A DNA stretch of 64,000 bases from Trichococcus shcherbakoviae (GCF_963666195.1 NZ_OY762653.1:496001-560000), one strand, 5' to 3'; counted from the first letter of the stretch, positions 39,206 through 51,882 are shown. Notes: a model not told the origin generated them from the letters alone. A program made the numbers and translations.

Positions 39206-40726
39206 CTACTCGACATGCGGAATAAAGATGCTCGCAAATGCACTCAATGCTTCATCCAGGTCTTCGGTAGGCGGCAAGTCTTTTGTCTCCGAAATGATGG
39301 AGAACAGATTCGGATAGGACATTTTGACGAATTTGAACAGCTCAGACTCATATCGTTCGATGTCCTGTACCGGAATGGAATCGATATATCCATGCGTCAA
39401 TGCATAGAGAATGAGAACTTGTTTTTCGACATCCAAGGTCTTGTGCAAGTCCTGCTTCAGTATTTCGACGGTTCTGCGGCCGCGGCTAAGGCGTTTCTGT
39501 GTGGAAACATCCAAATCCGAACCGAACTGGGTGAATGCTTCCAGTTCGCGATAGCTGGCCAAATCAATACGCAATGTTCCTGATACTTTTTTCATGGCTT
39601 TGATTTGAGCAGACCCACCTACACGGGAAACGGACAAACCGGCAGATAGAGCCGGACGGATTCCCGAGAAGAACAAATCGCTTTCCAGGAAAATCTGACC
39701 ATCCGTGATGGAGATGACGTTCGTCGGAATATAAGCGGAGATATCCCCAGCTTGCGTCTCTACGATCGGAAGGGAGGTGATTGAACCGCCGCCCAACTCA
39801 TCGTTCAATTTTGCCGAGCGTTCCAACAGACGGGAGTGCAAGTAGAAGACATCCCCTGGATACGCCTCGCGACCTGGCGGACGGCGCAACAGCAAGGACA
39901 TTTCGCGGTAAGCAGCTGCCTGCTTAGAAAGATCATCGTATACGATGAGTACGTGTTTGCCTTTGTGCATGAACTCCTCAGCCATAGCTGTAGCAGCGTA
40001 AGGCGCGATATAGAGCATCGGCGCGGATTGAGAAGCACTGGCGGTCACGACAATCGTATAATCCATTGCATGATATTTTTTCAATGTTTCCGTCATATTA
40101 CGGACTGTCGATTCCTTTTGTCCGATTGCGACGTAGATGCAGATAACATCTTTTCCTCGTTGGTTGATGATTGCATCGATTGCGATGCTTGTTTTCCCGG
40201 TTTTGCGGTCACCGATGATCAGCTCGCGTTGTCCTCGACCGATAGGCACCAAAGCATCCAATGCTTTTAGGCCTGTCTGAAGAGGTTCTCTGACGGACTG
40301 ACGATCCATAACGCCCGGCGCTGCATTTTCAACCGGTCTTGTGCCGGTCGTTTCGATACTGCCTAAGCCATCCACTGGGCTGCCTAACGCATCCACAACA
40401 CGCCCGATCAAAGCATCTCCGACCGGTACTTCCATGATTTTGCCTGTGCGTTTGACGATATCGCCCTCATGGATATTTTCATAAGCTCCAAAAATGATGA
40501 TACCGACATCCGTCATTTCCAAGTTTTGGGCCATACCGATGGAACCGTTGGAAAATTCCAACAATTCACCAGACATAACGTTCTCCAAACCTTTCGCGCG
40601 TGCGATTCCATCACCGATGTAGGTAACTTTCCCAATTTCTTCAAACTCTGATACAGATTGAAAAGTGTTGATCCTATTTTTGATCAATGAACTCAAATCT
40701 TCGTTTTCAGTAGCCACATTATTCAC
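39206..40726 (-). CDS. atpA: ATP synthase alpha subunit
   Basis: A 506-residue regulatory F1 alpha subunit. P loop [15 protein letters not shown], the arginine-finger region [20 protein letters not shown], and [11 protein letters not shown]-type beta-barrel sequence (here [15 protein letters not shown]) are present. It lies between atpH and atpG. Confidence 0.98.
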   Translation of the reverse strand: MNNVATENEDLSSLIKNRINTFQSVSEFEEIGKVTYIGDGIARAKGLENVMSGELLEFSNGSIGMAQNLEMTDVGIIIFGAYENIHEGDIVKRTGKIMEVPVGDALIGRVVDALGSPVDGLGSIETTGTRPVENAAPGVMDRQSVREPLQTGLKALDALVPIGRGQRELIIGDRKTGKTSIAIDAIINQRGKDVICIYVAIGQKESTVRNMTETLKKYHAMDYTIVVTASASQSAPMLYIAPYAATAMAEEFMHKGKHVLIVYDDLSKQAAAYREMSLLLRRPPGREAYPGDVFYLHSRLLERSAKLNDELGGGSITSLPIVETQAGDISAYIPTNVISITDGQIFLESDLFFSGIRPALSAGLSVSRVGGSAQIKAMKKVSGTLRIDLASYRELEAFTQFGSDLDVSTQKRLSRGRRTVEILKQDLHKTLDVEKQVLILYALTHGYIDSIPVQDIERYESELFKFVKMSYPNLFSIISETKDLPPTEDLDEALSAFASIFIPHVE

Positions 40727-40739
40727 CTCTTCAACCCTA

Positions 40740-41267
40740 TTAATCTTTTAGGATATGTCTCTTCATTTCTTTCAACTTTGTAGCGATGGTATTGTCGAAA
40801 TAATGATTCTCCGACTCCAACCGGACGCCGCCCATCACCGAGGGATCGACCACTTCAGTCACAAAGAAGGTCGCTTCCCCGATTCTTTTTTCCATTTTAT
40901 CCATGATGCGCGACTTTTGTTCTGCCGTTAAAGGAACAGCAGAAGTCAACTTCATATTCACGAACTCTTTTTTATTTTCGTACAGTGCATTGAACGCCTT
41001 GACGGAAGCCAAGATACCTTCGTTATCAAGGTTATCTTGGAGTCCTTCGAGAAACTGAAGCGTCTCGGGAGCGAGATACTTCACTGCCAAATCAAGATTT
41101 GGCTTCTCTCCCGCTGCGGCGTCTGCGTGATTGAAGGCATCCTTTAACTGCGATAGATCGAGATAGAGCCTATCCGCAATCTTCGAGTTTGTCAGGCGGT
41201 TATAGTAGGCTTGCACATAGGCTTCTACAGTAGCGATTGCTTTACCGTCCTTTTCCATATCAATCAT
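40740..41267 (-). CDS. atpH: ATP synthase delta subunit
   Basis: A 175-residue OSCP/delta subunit joining F1 to the peripheral stalk, with a helical N-terminal half and the C-terminal [20 protein letters not shown] region and [12 protein letters not shown] motif. Its start overlaps the atpF stop; AAGGG is four bases from the ATG at 41267 and 13 from the next at 41258, so the exact start is unsure. Confidence 0.92.
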   Translation of the reverse strand: MIDMEKDGKAIATVEAYVQAYYNRLTNSKIADRLYLDLSQLKDAFNHADAAAGEKPNLDLAVKYLAPETLQFLEGLQDNLDNEGILASVKAFNALYENKKEFVNMKLTSAVPLTAEQKSRIMDKMEKRIGEATFFVTEVVDPSVMGGVRLESENHYFDNTIATKLKEMKRHILKD

Positions 41268-41763
41268 CCAGCCCTTCAATGAACGCTTCGATCAAAGTCT
41301 GTTGATCTGCATGGTTGATCTCCTTGCCGAGGATCTTTTCAGCGATTTCCAGTGAGATGACTCCGATTTCGGCGCGTAATCCTTCAAGAGCTTGTTTTCT
41401 TTCGAGTTCGAGCTCTTTTTGGGTCACTAGTTTGATCCGGAGTGCATCTTCTTTTGCTTCTTTGATGATGCTCTTTTGTATTTCATTGCCTTCTGCTTGA
41501 GCTCTGTTTAAAATATCGCTCGCTGTTGTTCTGACTTCTATCAGCTGCGCATCGACTTCCGCGTGTTTCTTCTCGGCATTCTCGCGCGCCGTTGCCGCTT
41601 TATCAATATTTGTGTGTATCATTTCTTCCCGATCCGTTAAGATCTTCATCAAAGGCTTCCATGCGAATTTTTTGATAAGAGCCATCAATATCAGAAATGA
41701 CAACAGCGTGACAATCGTATCACCTAATGCGGTAATCTCTCCCAATACGAGATTGGCTGTCAT
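41260..41763 (-). CDS. atpF: ATP synthase b subunit
   Basis: A 167-residue peripheral-stalk subunit: one N-terminal membrane helix (DTIVTLLSFLILMALIKKFA), the WKPLMKILTDREEMI hinge and a long charged coiled-coil helix. The ATG at 41763 is seven bases after AGGAGG and is preferred to the ATG six bases earlier. Confidence 0.95.
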   Translation of the reverse strand: MTANLVLGEITALGDTIVTLLSFLILMALIKKFAWKPLMKILTDREEMIHTNIDKAATARENAEKKHAEVDAQLIEVRTTASDILNRAQAEGNEIQKSIIKEAKEDALRIKLVTQKELELERKQALEGLRAEIGVISLEIAEKILGKEINHADQQTLIEAFIEGLDD

Positions 41764-41802
41764 TCTCATCCCTCCTGTAGTTATCTGTCTTGCTGGTCCC
41801 TA

Positions 41803-43241
<1,439 letters not shown>

Positions 43242-43249
<8 letters not shown>

Positions 43250-43284
43250 CTGAGCCAGAAATACCCATCGGATATCTGGCTCAG
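43242..43284 (-). terminator. Terminator of upp
   Basis: CTGAGCCAGA-AT pairs with AT-TCTGGCTCAG, followed by seven Ts on the minus strand, about 110 bases after the upp stop. Confidence 0.88.
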
Positions 43285-43392
43285 CTCTTTATTTTTATTT
43301 TTCAAGATTATGTAACTGGGAAGATCGTTCTCATGATAATATTGACTGTTCGACAATTATGGACACAATTGTCTCAATGCCATTTTGAACGC

Positions 43393-44028
43393 TTATTTTG
43401 TGCCGAACAATCGGTCGCCAGCGTCACCCAAACCAGGAAGGATGTAGCTGTTTTCGTCCAATCTTTCATCCAAAGAAGCTGCATAGATATCCACATCCGG
43501 ATAAGCCGCGTGCAATGCTTCCACTCCTTCAGGAGCTGCCACAAGGCAGATGAACTTCATGGATGATGGTGATGCGCCTCTCTTTTCCAACGCTTCGATA
43601 GCCGCGATGGCTGATCCGCCTGTCGCCAACATTGGGTCAACGATGAACAATTGACGTTCTTGGATGTCAGTCGGTAATTTCACGAAATATTCTACTGGCT
43701 CCAATGTCTCATGGTCACGGTACATGCCGATATGGCCAACTTTTGCAGCAGGCAGCATCGCCAAGAAACCATCGACCATGCCTAAACCTGCACGCAGAAT
43801 CGGAATGATGGCAACCTTTTTACCTGATAACGTTTTTTGAGTCGTTTTCACCAATGGCGTTTCGATCTCGATGTCTTCCAAAGGCATATCCCTTGTTACT
43901 TCATAAGCCATCAACATCGCGATTTCGCTTACTACCTCACGGAAAACCTTTGTTCCGCATTCTTTCTCGCGGATGATTGTTAATTTGTGTTGAATCAACG
44001 GGTGATTCATTACATGGAATTCTCCCAT
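43393..44028 (-). CDS. upp: Uracil phosphoribosyltransferase
   Basis: A 211-residue enzyme that salvages uracil to UMP with PRPP. The start [20 protein letters not shown] is the conserved family N terminus, so the open frame upstream (to 44223) is not part of the gene. The PRPP loop is in [15 protein letters not shown] and the uracil-binding end is [16 protein letters not shown]. It sits between glyA and the atp operon, a common Firmicute order. Confidence 0.97.
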   Translation of the reverse strand: MGEFHVMNHPLIQHKLTIIREKECGTKVFREVVSEIAMLMAYEVTRDMPLEDIEIETPLVKTTQKTLSGKKVAIIPILRAGLGMVDGFLAMLPAAKVGHIGMYRDHETLEPVEYFVKLPTDIQERQLFIVDPMLATGGSAIAAIEALEKRGASPSSMKFICLVAAPEGVEALHAAYPDVDIYAASLDERLDENSYILPGLGDAGDRLFGTK

Positions 44029-44236
44029 ATACTTTTGCCCCACTTTCCTATTTTTGCTCAACCTATTGTAATGGAAAACCGCTGTAAATACCAGAAATAA
44101 AACAATGAGAAAACACTGAACGATATGTTTAGGGATGAAACAGGCCTGGTTGTGCTTGTTTTTTGGGATAAATGATGAGGTCGTCGGCTCTTCGGTATGC
44201 TTCAATCTGCGTTCAGCCGACAAAGTACGCAGACCG

Positions 44237-44270
44237 AAGAAAAGAGCCGCCTCATAGAGGCAGCTCTTCA
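44237..44270 (-). terminator. Terminator of glyA
   Basis: GAAGAGC-GCCTC pairs with GAGGC-GCTCTTTTC around a tiny loop, nine bases past the glyA stop. Confidence 0.82.
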
Positions 44271-44278
44271 GTAATCTA

Positions 44279-45517
44279 TTACGCTTCAGTTGCAGCTAAT
44301 TTTTTGTGCAATGGGAAAGCTTGCGTGATGGCTTTGACAGCCGCACGGACTTCATCCAATTTCGCTTCATCTGTGTGGTTTTGGATAGTTTCCACGATCA
44401 ATTCAGCAACCTTGCGTGCTTCTGCTTCCTTCAAGCCTCTAGTTGTGATGGCAGGTGTGCCGATACGGATTCCGCTGGCTTTGTTGGCGCCTAGCGTTTC
44501 GAAAGGAATCGTATTTTTGTTGACAGTGATTTCAACTGTATCCAACAATTTTTCTACTTGTTTTCCGTTCAAGCCGCTGCTTGTAACATCCAACAATAAT
44601 AAATGATTATCTGTTCCGCCACTGATGACGCGCAGGTCGGATGCATTGAAGACATCAGCCATTGCTTGGGCATTTTTGATGACTTGTCCGATATATTCAG
44701 TATACTCTGGTGTTGCAGCTTCAAAGAACGAAACAGCTTTAGCAGCAATGACGTGCTCTAAAGGACCACCTTGGATGCCTGGGAAGACAGCACTGTTCAA
44801 CTTTTTGCCGAATTCTTCTTTGGCTAAGATTACGCCGCCGCGCGGGCCGCGAAGTGTTTTATGTGTTGTGGTGGTTACGATGTCGGCATATTCAACAGGA
44901 TTTTGGTGATGTCCTGTTGCGCAAAGTCCTGCGATATGAGCCATATCGACCATGAAGTAAGCGCCGACTTCATCAGCGATTTCTCTTAAACGTTTGAAAT
45001 CGATTGCGCGTGGGTAAGCACTGGCGCCGGCAACGATCAATTTTGGTTGTTCTTTCAGGGCAATCTCTCTGACAGTGTCATAATTGATTGTTTCTGATTC
45101 TTTTTCCACACCATAAGCAACGAAGTCATATGTCTGGCCGCTGAAGTTCACGGATGCGCCATGCGTTAAGTGGCCGCCATGGCTCAGGTCCATACCCAAG
45201 ATTTTGTCGCCGGGTTGAACTAATGCACGGTAAGCTGCCATATTTGCTTGCGAACCGGAATGCGGTTGTACGTTGGCATATTCTGCACCAAAAATTGCTT
45301 TAATGCGATCGATCGCCAAATTTTCGATGATATCGATAAACTCGCAACCACCATAGTAACGACGACCAGGGTAGCCTTCAGCATATTTGTTGGTCAAGAT
45401 GCTGCCTTGTGCTCTCATAACATCTTCAGATACAAAGTTTTCGGAAGCAATCAGCTCGATTCCGTTCTCTTGTCTTTCGCGTTCTTTATCAATTGCTGCA
45501 AATAATTCTTTATCCAT
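44279..45517 (-). CDS. glyA: Serine hydroxymethyltransferase
   Basis: A 412-residue PLP enzyme that converts serine and tetrahydrofolate to glycine and methylene-THF. PLP lysine in [28 protein letters not shown] near residue 50, and [15 protein letters not shown] are signatures. An extended -10 promoter (TGCTATACT) lies at 45575-45583. It links to the serine synthesis genes in this window. Confidence 0.98.
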   Translation of the reverse strand: MDKELFAAIDKERERQENGIELIASENFVSEDVMRAQGSILTNKYAEGYPGRRYYGGCEFIDIIENLAIDRIKAIFGAEYANVQPHSGSQANMAAYRALVQPGDKILGMDLSHGGHLTHGASVNFSGQTYDFVAYGVEKESETINYDTVREIALKEQPKLIVAGASAYPRAIDFKRLREIADEVGAYFMVDMAHIAGLCATGHHQNPVEYADIVTTTTHKTLRGPRGGVILAKEEFGKKLNSAVFPGIQGGPLEHVIAAKAVSFFEAATPEYTEYIGQVIKNAQAMADVFNASDLRVISGGTDNHLLLLDVTSSGLNGKQVEKLLDTVEITVNKNTIPFETLGANKASGIRIGTPAITTRGLKEAEARKVAELIVETIQNHTDEAKLDEVRAAVKAITQAFPLHKKLAATEA

Positions 45518-45574
45518 GTTTGCACCCTTCCATCACATTATTCCAAAATTTTAAACATAAAAAAATGTAAGTTG

Positions 45575-45583
45575 AGTATAGCA
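45575..45583 (-). promoter_or_regulatory. Extended -10 promoter of glyA
   Basis: The minus strand reads TGCTATACT about 60 bases before the glyA start; no strong -35 is seen and no riboswitch is evident in the leader. Confidence 0.5.
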
Positions 45584-45665
45584 TAATTTTTCAGAAATAA
45601 AACATATAAGCTCCTGAATTTGGATATTTTGTATAAAAAGTAAGCTAAAGACGGATATTAGGCGA

Positions 45666-46694
45666 TTATTCCGCCTGTTTTTTCGGATATTTTGAAGAAG
45701 CCGCTTTTTCCAGACGATTCATGAATGCCTTCCCGAGGCCGGCAAGGTCATAAGCTTCCGCCAAAATCACATCGATCGGCTGTTCATCCAGATAACGCAA
45801 TCCGGCATAGAGACGCTGCGATGCTGCCGCCACATCATTCTTCGATCCCAATGAATAGGTAGCTAGCGCTGCATGCTTATGGGCAGCCAGTTGTTCATCG
45901 GATGCCAAAATGCCGATTTCCTTGCCTTCACCGCGATATTCCTCAATGGCGGCTTCCCACTCAGCAGCCGTTCCATCGACGAGCACGACCGGTTGCGCGG
46001 GAGCATAATGTTGGTACTTCATCCCTGGCGCTTTCGGAGCCTCCGCTTCATTTGTTGTTTGCGCACTGCTTGACAGTTTGCCGATGATCGGCTCCAGCTG
46101 CACTTCAGTGATGGCACCCGGGCGCAAAATGACAGGTCCTTCGGCATTGGTCAAGTCCAGTACGGTGGATTCCAAACCGATCTGCGTTTCTCCGCCATCA
46201 AGGATTCCCGCAATTTTTCCCGATAGGTCGTGCATCACGTGTTGGGCTGTCGTCGGGCTCGGTTTGCCTGATGTATTCGCGCTCGGCCCTACCAAAGGAA
46301 AGCCGGTTTTTCTGATCAATTCCAGCGTCTGCTCTTGATCGGGCATCCGCAGCGCGACGGTTTTGTGGCCTGCGGTAACGGTAGGCGCAAAAACCCCTTC
46401 TTTCATCGGAAAAATCAACGTCAATGGACCCGGCCAAAAAGCCTCCATCAAGGCTTCTGCCTGTTGCGGGACAAAAGCTACATACTGAGCAATATCCCGA
46501 TCAGATACATGAACAATCAAGGGATTGTCACTGGGCCTTCCTTTCACTTTATATACATTTTTGACGGCTTCATCATTTGATGCGATAGCGCCCAAGCCGT
46601 AGACAGTCTCTGTCGGGAAGGCGATCAATTGTCCGGCTTTCAGCAACTCGGCTGCCTCATCAATCGTTGATGTGTCGTATAATTTCGTTTCCAT
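45666..46694 (-). CDS. sua5: Threonylcarbamoyl-AMP synthase (Sua5 type)
   Basis: A 342-residue Sua5/YwlC enzyme that makes threonylcarbamoyl-adenylate for the t6A modification of ANN-decoding tRNAs. The YrdC domain (about 1-200) shows AFPTETVYGLGA, KGRPSDNPLIVHV and GPSANTSGKPSPT. A C-terminal Sua5 domain (about 220-342) follows the MKYQHYAP linker. The ATG at 46694 follows AAAGGAG with a typical spacer; the frame to 46814 runs through a terminator and is not coding. Confidence 0.95.
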   Translation of the reverse strand: METKLYDTSTIDEAAELLKAGQLIAFPTETVYGLGAIASNDEAVKNVYKVKGRPSDNPLIVHVSDRDIAQYVAFVPQQAEALMEAFWPGPLTLIFPMKEGVFAPTVTAGHKTVALRMPDQEQTLELIRKTGFPLVGPSANTSGKPSPTTAQHVMHDLSGKIAGILDGGETQIGLESTVLDLTNAEGPVILRPGAITEVQLEPIIGKLSSSAQTTNEAEAPKAPGMKYQHYAPAQPVVLVDGTAAEWEAAIEEYRGEGKEIGILASDEQLAAHKHAALATYSLGSKNDVAAASQRLYAGLRYLDEQPIDVILAEAYDLAGLGKAFMNRLEKAASSKYPKKQAE

Positions 46695-46744
46695 AGTAAA
46701 TGCTCCTTTCTGGATATTTTGACTTGCAAGGTCGCCGTTCAGGT

Positions 46745-46782
46745 AAAAAAATAGCTGGGGCAATTGCCCGCAGCCATTTTTT
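46745..46782 (-). terminator. Terminator downstream of prmC
   Basis: AAAAAAT-GCTG-GGGC and its complement form a strong stem (with AATT at its tip), flanked by A6 and T6. It separates prfA-prmC from sua5. Confidence 0.82.
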
Positions 46783-46840
46783 GCCCATGGATAACAGGCG
46801 ACTCTTTTCTTCATAGATATGCTTAATAAGTCAGTTGGCT

Positions 46841-46954
46841 AGCTTCACGGGTTAGCCCTTCGGAAATTAGATAAATTGGGCCTATTGCGCTCTACGATGC
46901 TCAGTCGGCCCAATTTCCTAAATTTCATTCAGGGCTGAACGAACCCGTTCAGCT
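46841..46954. repeat. 114-bp interrupted palindrome after prmC
   Basis: Paired segments in order: AGCT, ACGGGTT/AACCCGT, AGCCCT/AGGGCT, AAATTAG with CTAAATTT, and AAATTGGGCC/GGCCCAATTT around a 24-base loop. It begins five bases past the prmC stop and is followed about 60 bases on by a separate terminator. Its layout parallels that at 20410-20508, though the sequence differs. Confidence 0.82.
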
Positions 46955-46958
46955 TTTC

Positions 46959-47807
46959 TTATTTGACTATGAGCATGCGATCGAGGCCGGAAAGATCTTT
47001 TTCGATCGTGACCGTTTTATCAGGGAAAGCTTTTTTGTAGAGTTCCAACAGCTTTTCGCCTTGGCTGAACCCAATTTCCAGGAACAGACATCCGTCCGTT
47101 TTCAAATGGAACGGCAGCGTGAAGGCCATCTTTTGGTATAAGTCCAATCCGTCGTGGTCAGCGAACAAAGCCGAATGCGGTTCGTACTCCAAAACAGAGC
47201 GGTCCATCAAACCGATCTCATCTTCGCTGATGTAAGGCGGATTGCTGAGGATGCAGTCGAAGGTCTCCAGCTGAACGGGTTCCAGCAGATCCCCTTGTAG
47301 GAAACGGATGTCGGCATCCAGTTGCTCCGCGTTCTCTTTCGCAACGGCCAACGCTTCTTCAGAAATGTCGGTGGCTGTCACTTCATCCTGCGGGCGTTCC
47401 TTCTTCATCGCAATGGCAATGGCGCCGGACCCTGTCCCGATATCGAGGACCTTCTGCGGCCCTTTCCCTTCCAGGCATTTTAGCGCCCGTTGCACGAGCT
47501 CTTCCGTTTCCGGGCGTGGAATCAACGTAGCTTCAGTGACTTTCAAGGGATACCCATAGAACCACTCGACGCCTACGATGTACTGGATCGGTTTGCCAGC
47601 GACATACTCATTTATGTCGCTGAAATACTGCTTGTATTGCTGCTCCGTTATCCTCTCGGCAAAACGCATCAAAAGATCCGTTTTCGTCCAACCCAAGCGA
47701 TCCAAAAGCAGCCTTTCAGCAGCCAACGGACTTTTCTCGTTTTGTTCCAAAAAAAGCGCGCCATTCTGCAATGCTTGCTGGTAAGTGAGCTCCTTAGATT
47801 GACCCAT
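46959..47807 (-). CDS. prmC: Peptide chain release factor N5-glutamine methyltransferase
   Basis: A 282-residue SAM-dependent methyltransferase that modifies the glutamine of the GGQ motif of release factors. The SAM loop is [15 protein letters not shown] and the glutamine-binding motif is [13 protein letters not shown]. Its start overlaps the prfA stop by 14 bases; its substrate RF1 is thus encoded by the gene before it. Confidence 0.97.
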   Translation of the reverse strand: MGQSKELTYQQALQNGALFLEQNEKSPLAAERLLLDRLGWTKTDLLMRFAERITEQQYKQYFSDINEYVAGKPIQYIVGVEWFYGYPLKVTEATLIPRPETEELVQRALKCLEGKGPQKVLDIGTGSGAIAIAMKKERPQDEVTATDISEEALAVAKENAEQLDADIRFLQGDLLEPVQLETFDCILSNPPYISEDEIGLMDRSVLEYEPHSALFADHDGLDLYQKMAFTLPFHLKTDGCLFLEIGFSQGEKLLELYKKAFPDKTVTIEKDLSGLDRMLIVK

Positions 47808-48873
47808 TGTTTAAGGACTCCAATTTTTGCGTTTGATCTGCCATGATCAACGCATCGATGACTTCATCCAATTTTCCGCTCAAAATCGTATCCAACTTTT
47901 GCAAGGTCAAGCCGATACGGTGATCCGTGACACGGTTTTGCGGGAAATTGTAGGTGCGGATCCGTTCGGAACGATCGCCTGTACCGATTGCGGATTTACG
48001 CGTCGCATCGTATTCTGATTGTGCATCTGAAGAAATTTTGTCGTAGACACGCGTGCGCAAAATTTTCATCGCTTTCTCGCGGTTTTTGATTTGGGATCGC
48101 TCATCCTGCATGGCAACGGCGATTCCGGTCGGCAAGTGAGTCAAACGGACCGCGGATGCAGTCTTGTTGACGTGTTGTCCGCCGGCTCCGCTGGCATGGT
48201 AGATATCGGTGCGGATGTCTTTGTCTTCGATGTTCAATTCGACATCTTCCGCTTCCGGCAAGACGACAACGGTGGCAGTGGAGGTATGCACACGTCCTTG
48301 AGATTCTGTTTCCGGGACACGTTGAACACGGTGTGCCCCGCTCTCGTATTTCAGTTTGGAATAGGCACCGTTTCCGCTGATCATCAGGATGATCTCTTTG
48401 TAACCGCCGATGCCGGTAATGTTCGCATCCATGACCTCAACGCGCCAGCCATGGCTTTCAGCGAATTTGCTGTACATTGTGAACAGCTTCCCAGCGAACA
48501 AAGCAGCCTCATCTCCGCCGGCAGCCCCACGGATTTCCATGATGATATTTTTGTCATCATTCGGATCTGTAGGGAGCAACAAAACTTTGATGCGCTCTTC
48601 AAGCTCGGTCTTCTCTTTCTTTAAGTCGTTCAATTCCTCTTTGGCCATAGCAGCCATTTCGTCATCCAACTTTTCTGACAACATTTCTTCTGTGTCGGAT
48701 ATTTCTCCTTCCACCTCTTTATAGCGATTGAAGGTCGCGACTTTCTCGCGCAGCCCTGCTTCTTCTTTGGTCAATCCCAAGAACCGTTTTGTGTCAGCCT
48801 GGACTTCCGGATCGCTCAACAATTCGGAAAGCTCTTCATAACGGATAATGAATGCATCTAATTGATCATACAT
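47794..48873 (-). CDS. prfA: Peptide chain release factor 1
   Basis: A 359-residue RF1 that ends translation at UAA and UAG. The catalytic GGQ is in [19 protein letters not shown]; the N-terminal helical domain ([16 protein letters not shown]) and the central [16 protein letters not shown] segment fit. The gene order tdk-prfA-prmC-sua5 is typical of Firmicutes. Confidence 0.98.
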   Translation of the reverse strand: MYDQLDAFIIRYEELSELLSDPEVQADTKRFLGLTKEEAGLREKVATFNRYKEVEGEISDTEEMLSEKLDDEMAAMAKEELNDLKKEKTELEERIKVLLLPTDPNDDKNIIMEIRGAAGGDEAALFAGKLFTMYSKFAESHGWRVEVMDANITGIGGYKEIILMISGNGAYSKLKYESGAHRVQRVPETESQGRVHTSTATVVVLPEAEDVELNIEDKDIRTDIYHASGAGGQHVNKTASAVRLTHLPTGIAVAMQDERSQIKNREKAMKILRTRVYDKISSDAQSEYDATRKSAIGTGDRSERIRTYNFPQNRVTDHRIGLTLQKLDTILSGKLDEVIDALIMADQTQKLESLNNGSI

Positions 48874-48915
48874 AACTTTTTCAAACTCCTCTTTTTATGT
48901 TTCTGAGTATCTGTT

Positions 48916-49488
48916 CTAGGCCAAGGGCGGATGGTGATAGTGGTTACGGCAGACGGGAAGATAGGATTCGTTTCCGCCGATCTGGATCTGTTCGCCGGCA
49001 TATACTGGTTTTCCATCCACGACACGCATGTTCATGATCGCTTTTTTATGACAGTACCAGCAGATAGTTTTGATTTCTTCTATCTTATCCGCGTAGAGCA
49101 ACAGATATTTGGAGCCTTCGAACAATTCGTTCTGGAAATCATTTTTCAATCCGAACGCCATCACCGGGATTCCCAATTCATCCACGATGCGCGCTAATTG
49201 GATGACATGCGCTTTGGATAGGAATTGGGATTCATCAATCAAAATGCAGGCTGGCTTTTTTGGATTTTTGCTGACTTCCAAAAACACATCCGTATCATCC
49301 GCAATCGGAGTGGCCTCGCGCTTCAAACCGATCCGGCTAGAAACATAGCCTACGCCATCGCGGTCATCGATCGCGCTCGTAAAGATCATCACTGATTTGT
49401 TCTGCTCTTCATAATTGTAGGCAACCTTCAGGATCTCAATCGATTTCCCGCTGTTCATCGCCCCATATTTAAAAAATAACTGTGCCAT
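48916..49488 (-). CDS. tdk: Thymidine kinase
   Basis: A 190-residue type II thymidine kinase. The P loop is [13 protein letters not shown], the Walker B region is [11 protein letters not shown], and a zinc site is formed by CWYC and CRNH. It phosphorylates thymidine (and deoxyuridine) for salvage. The ATG at 49488 is five bases after GGTGG; one nine bases earlier overlaps that site. Confidence 0.96.
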   Translation of the reverse strand: MAQLFFKYGAMNSGKSIEILKVAYNYEEQNKSVMIFTSAIDDRDGVGYVSSRIGLKREATPIADDTDVFLEVSKNPKKPACILIDESQFLSKAHVIQLARIVDELGIPVMAFGLKNDFQNELFEGSKYLLLYADKIEEIKTICWYCHKKAIMNMRVVDGKPVYAGEQIQIGGNESYLPVCRNHYHHPPLA

Positions 49489-49863
49489 TATGTCCACCTT
49501 TCCAACAGCGACTTGCCTATTTTTTCATAAATCGGCCGGAATTTCCTGCAAAAAGAAAGGATGCTCTTATGTCATCCTGCTTCCGACCCGCTATTATCTC
49601 ACCTTCATCATTCCATTCCGGTAAGATTACCGAATGATAAAAAAACTGAATAACATCCCGTATAATGATAGTAGGAAATGGCTCCAAAGTCAATAAAATT
49701 CACGCTCAGCAGCCCTCCAGATGCAATCGGAACACCAATTCCTGACACGAAGCGGCATCTAAAAATATTCAATCCGGGCAATTTCTGCTATACTAACGCT
49801 ATCGAAAAAAGCCTTGTTATATGCTATGATGGCAAGAGATACATAAGTAAGGAGCGAATTTAT
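49489..49863. other. Divergent region between tdk and murT
   Basis: This 375-base gap holds an imperfect palindrome (TTCCGGTAA/TTACCGAA, 49616-49634) and two extended -10 boxes on the plus strand: TGCTATACT (49786-49794) and TGCTATGAT (49822-49830), either of which could start murT-gatD. An open frame continuous with murT extends to 49678 but has no ribosome-binding site, so it is not called. Confidence 0.5.
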
Positions 49864-51216
49864 TTGACTATCCGCGGTTCACTAGCAATCAATATCGGGA
49901 AAATCGCCCAGTGGGGTCTTCAGACATTCACAAAAGGCGGAACCAGCCTGCCAGGTAAACTGGCCGTCAAATTGGATCCCGACGTTTTGCAACACCTTTC
50001 TGAAAATTTTGATGTCGTCATCATCACCGGCACGAACGGTAAGACGCTGACGACATCTTTGACTTATCACGTCCTGCAGCAAAAATACCCACATATCCTG
50101 ACGAATCCGACAGGCGCCAACATGGAGCAAGGCATCATCTCCTCGTTCCTGGAAGGCTATTCGCGAAAAGTAAAAAAGGAAAGAGCCTTTGCTGTTCTGG
50201 AGGTCGATGAAGCCAGCCTGGTTAAGGTTACAAAGTTCATCAAACCGAAAGTCATCGTCAACACGAATGTTTTCCGTGATCAGATGGACCGGTTCGGTGA
50301 AATCTACACGATCTACCAAAAAATGGTCGATGGCGCTGCGCTCGCACCGGATGCCGTCATCTTGGCGAATGGGGACAGCCCGATTTTCAACTCCAAAGAG
50401 TTGGTCAACAAGCAGATCTACTTCGGCTTCAACCATGAACCGGATGGCGATACCCTTGCGCATTACAACACGGACGGCGTGCTTTGTCCGAAATGCCAGC
50501 ACATTTTGCGCTATAAATTTAATACCTACAGCAACCTCGGGAAATACTACTGCCCACATTGCGATTTCAAACGTCCAGAGCTGGCTTATGCTGTCACCAA
50601 AGTGGACAAATTGACGCACAAGAGTTCTTCATTTGAAATCGATGGCCATCCGTTCCACACGAATGTCGCCGGTCTCTATAACGTCTACAACGCCTTGGCT
50701 GCCTATTCAGTCGGTAAACACTTTGATTTGACTCCGGAAGAGATCCAGGCAGGTTTCTCGGCTGCCCAGCAAAAATTTGGCCGTCAGGAAACGATCACAG
50801 TCGACGACAAGGAAATAATCCTGAACCTGATCAAAAATCCGGTCGGCCTGAATCAGGTCATCGACCTCCTCCATTACGAAGACGAGCCATTCAGCGTCGT
50901 GTCGATCCTTAATGACCGCCCGGCAGACGGAACCGATGTCAGTTGGATTTGGGACGGAAATTACGAGAAGTTTTTGGATTTTGACATCCCTAAAGTAACC
51001 GTCAGCGGCATCCGCCAAAAAGAGTTGACCTTACGGATGAAAGTTGCCGGTATACCTGAAGAAAAACTGGAAGTTTTACCCGAAATCACCGATGTCATCA
51101 AAGCTTTCAAAACGGCTCCGACGAAAAAAATCTATGTGATGGCAACTTACACCGCTGTGCTGCAACTCCGTAAAGAGCTGGCGAACCAAGGCTATATAGC
51201 GGAAAGGATGAAATAA
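49864..51216 (+). CDS. murT: Lipid II isoglutaminyl synthase, MurT subunit
   Basis: A 450-residue Mur-ligase-like protein that, with GatD, amidates the D-glutamate of lipid II. The ATP loop is ITGTNGKTLTTSL. A zinc ribbon inserted at about residues 205-230 has CPKC and CPHC pairs, and a C-terminal DUF1727 domain holds the GatD contact and a catalytic aspartate region (LNDRPADGTDVSWIWD). The start is a TTG at 49864, nine bases after AAGGAG. gatD follows at once. Confidence 0.95.
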   Translation: MTIRGSLAINIGKIAQWGLQTFTKGGTSLPGKLAVKLDPDVLQHLSENFDVVIITGTNGKTLTTSLTYHVLQQKYPHILTNPTGANMEQGIISSFLEGYSRKVKKERAFAVLEVDEASLVKVTKFIKPKVIVNTNVFRDQMDRFGEIYTIYQKMVDGAALAPDAVILANGDSPIFNSKELVNKQIYFGFNHEPDGDTLAHYNTDGVLCPKCQHILRYKFNTYSNLGKYYCPHCDFKRPELAYAVTKVDKLTHKSSSFEIDGHPFHTNVAGLYNVYNALAAYSVGKHFDLTPEEIQAGFSAAQQKFGRQETITVDDKEIILNLIKNPVGLNQVIDLLHYEDEPFSVVSILNDRPADGTDVSWIWDGNYEKFLDFDIPKVTVSGIRQKELTLRMKVAGIPEEKLEVLPEITDVIKAFKTAPTKKIYVMATYTAVLQLRKELANQGYIAERMK

Positions 51217-51879
51217 ATGCGACTACGTATTTGCCACTTGTACGGCAACCTGCTGAACACTTACGGCGACAACGGGAATCTGTTGATGCTCCAATACTGT
51301 GCCCGTGAAAAAGGCATCGATTTCGAAACGGAGATCATCAGTTTGGACCAACCGTTTGATCCCGAAAAATATGACCTCGTCTTTTTCGGAGGGGGCCAGG
51401 ATTACGAACAGTTCATCGTCTCAAAAGACATTCAGGCTAAAGCAGAAGGAATCAAGGAATACATCGAAAATGACGGCGTTGTATTGGCCATCTGTGGCGG
51501 CTACCAATTGTTGGGGCATTATTATATGGATGCATCCGGCAATAAGATCCCAGGCATCAGCGCCTTGGATCACTATACATTGAGCCAGGACAACAACCGG
51601 TTCATCGGTGACATCACGATCCGCAGTGAGGAATTCAATGAGACCTATGAGGGTTTCGAAAACCATAACGGACGGACCTTCCTTGGCGAAAACATGCGTC
51701 CGCTCGGAAAAGTCGAAAAAGGCATGGGCAACAACGGCGAAGATAAGACCGAAGGCGCACGCTACAAAAATGTCTTCTGTTCCTATTTCCACGGGCCGCT
51801 GTTGGTCCGCAACATCCACTTGGCAAACCGCATCGTCGATATGGCCATTGCCCAACACAACAAAAAGATCGAAAAATAA
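51217..51879 (+). CDS. gatD: Lipid II isoglutaminyl synthase, glutaminase subunit GatD
   Basis: A 220-residue CobB/CobQ-type glutamine amidotransferase giving ammonia to MurT. The nucleophile is C93 in LAICGGYQLLGHYY and the histidine is in VFCSYFHGPLLVRN. Its ATG touches the murT stop, so translation is coupled. The pair amidates peptidoglycan stem peptides, which is needed for efficient crosslinking. Confidence 0.96.
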   Translation: MRLRICHLYGNLLNTYGDNGNLLMLQYCAREKGIDFETEIISLDQPFDPEKYDLVFFGGGQDYEQFIVSKDIQAKAEGIKEYIENDGVVLAICGGYQLLGHYYMDASGNKIPGISALDHYTLSQDNNRFIGDITIRSEEFNETYEGFENHNGRTFLGENMRPLGKVEKGMGNNGEDKTEGARYKNVFCSYFHGPLLVRNIHLANRIVDMAIAQHNKKIEK

Positions 51880-51882
51880 ATC

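Noticed and set aside
44029-44223. N-terminal extension of upp
   Set aside because: The conserved protein starts at [15 protein letters not shown]; the extension covers the promoter region and has no ribosome-binding site.
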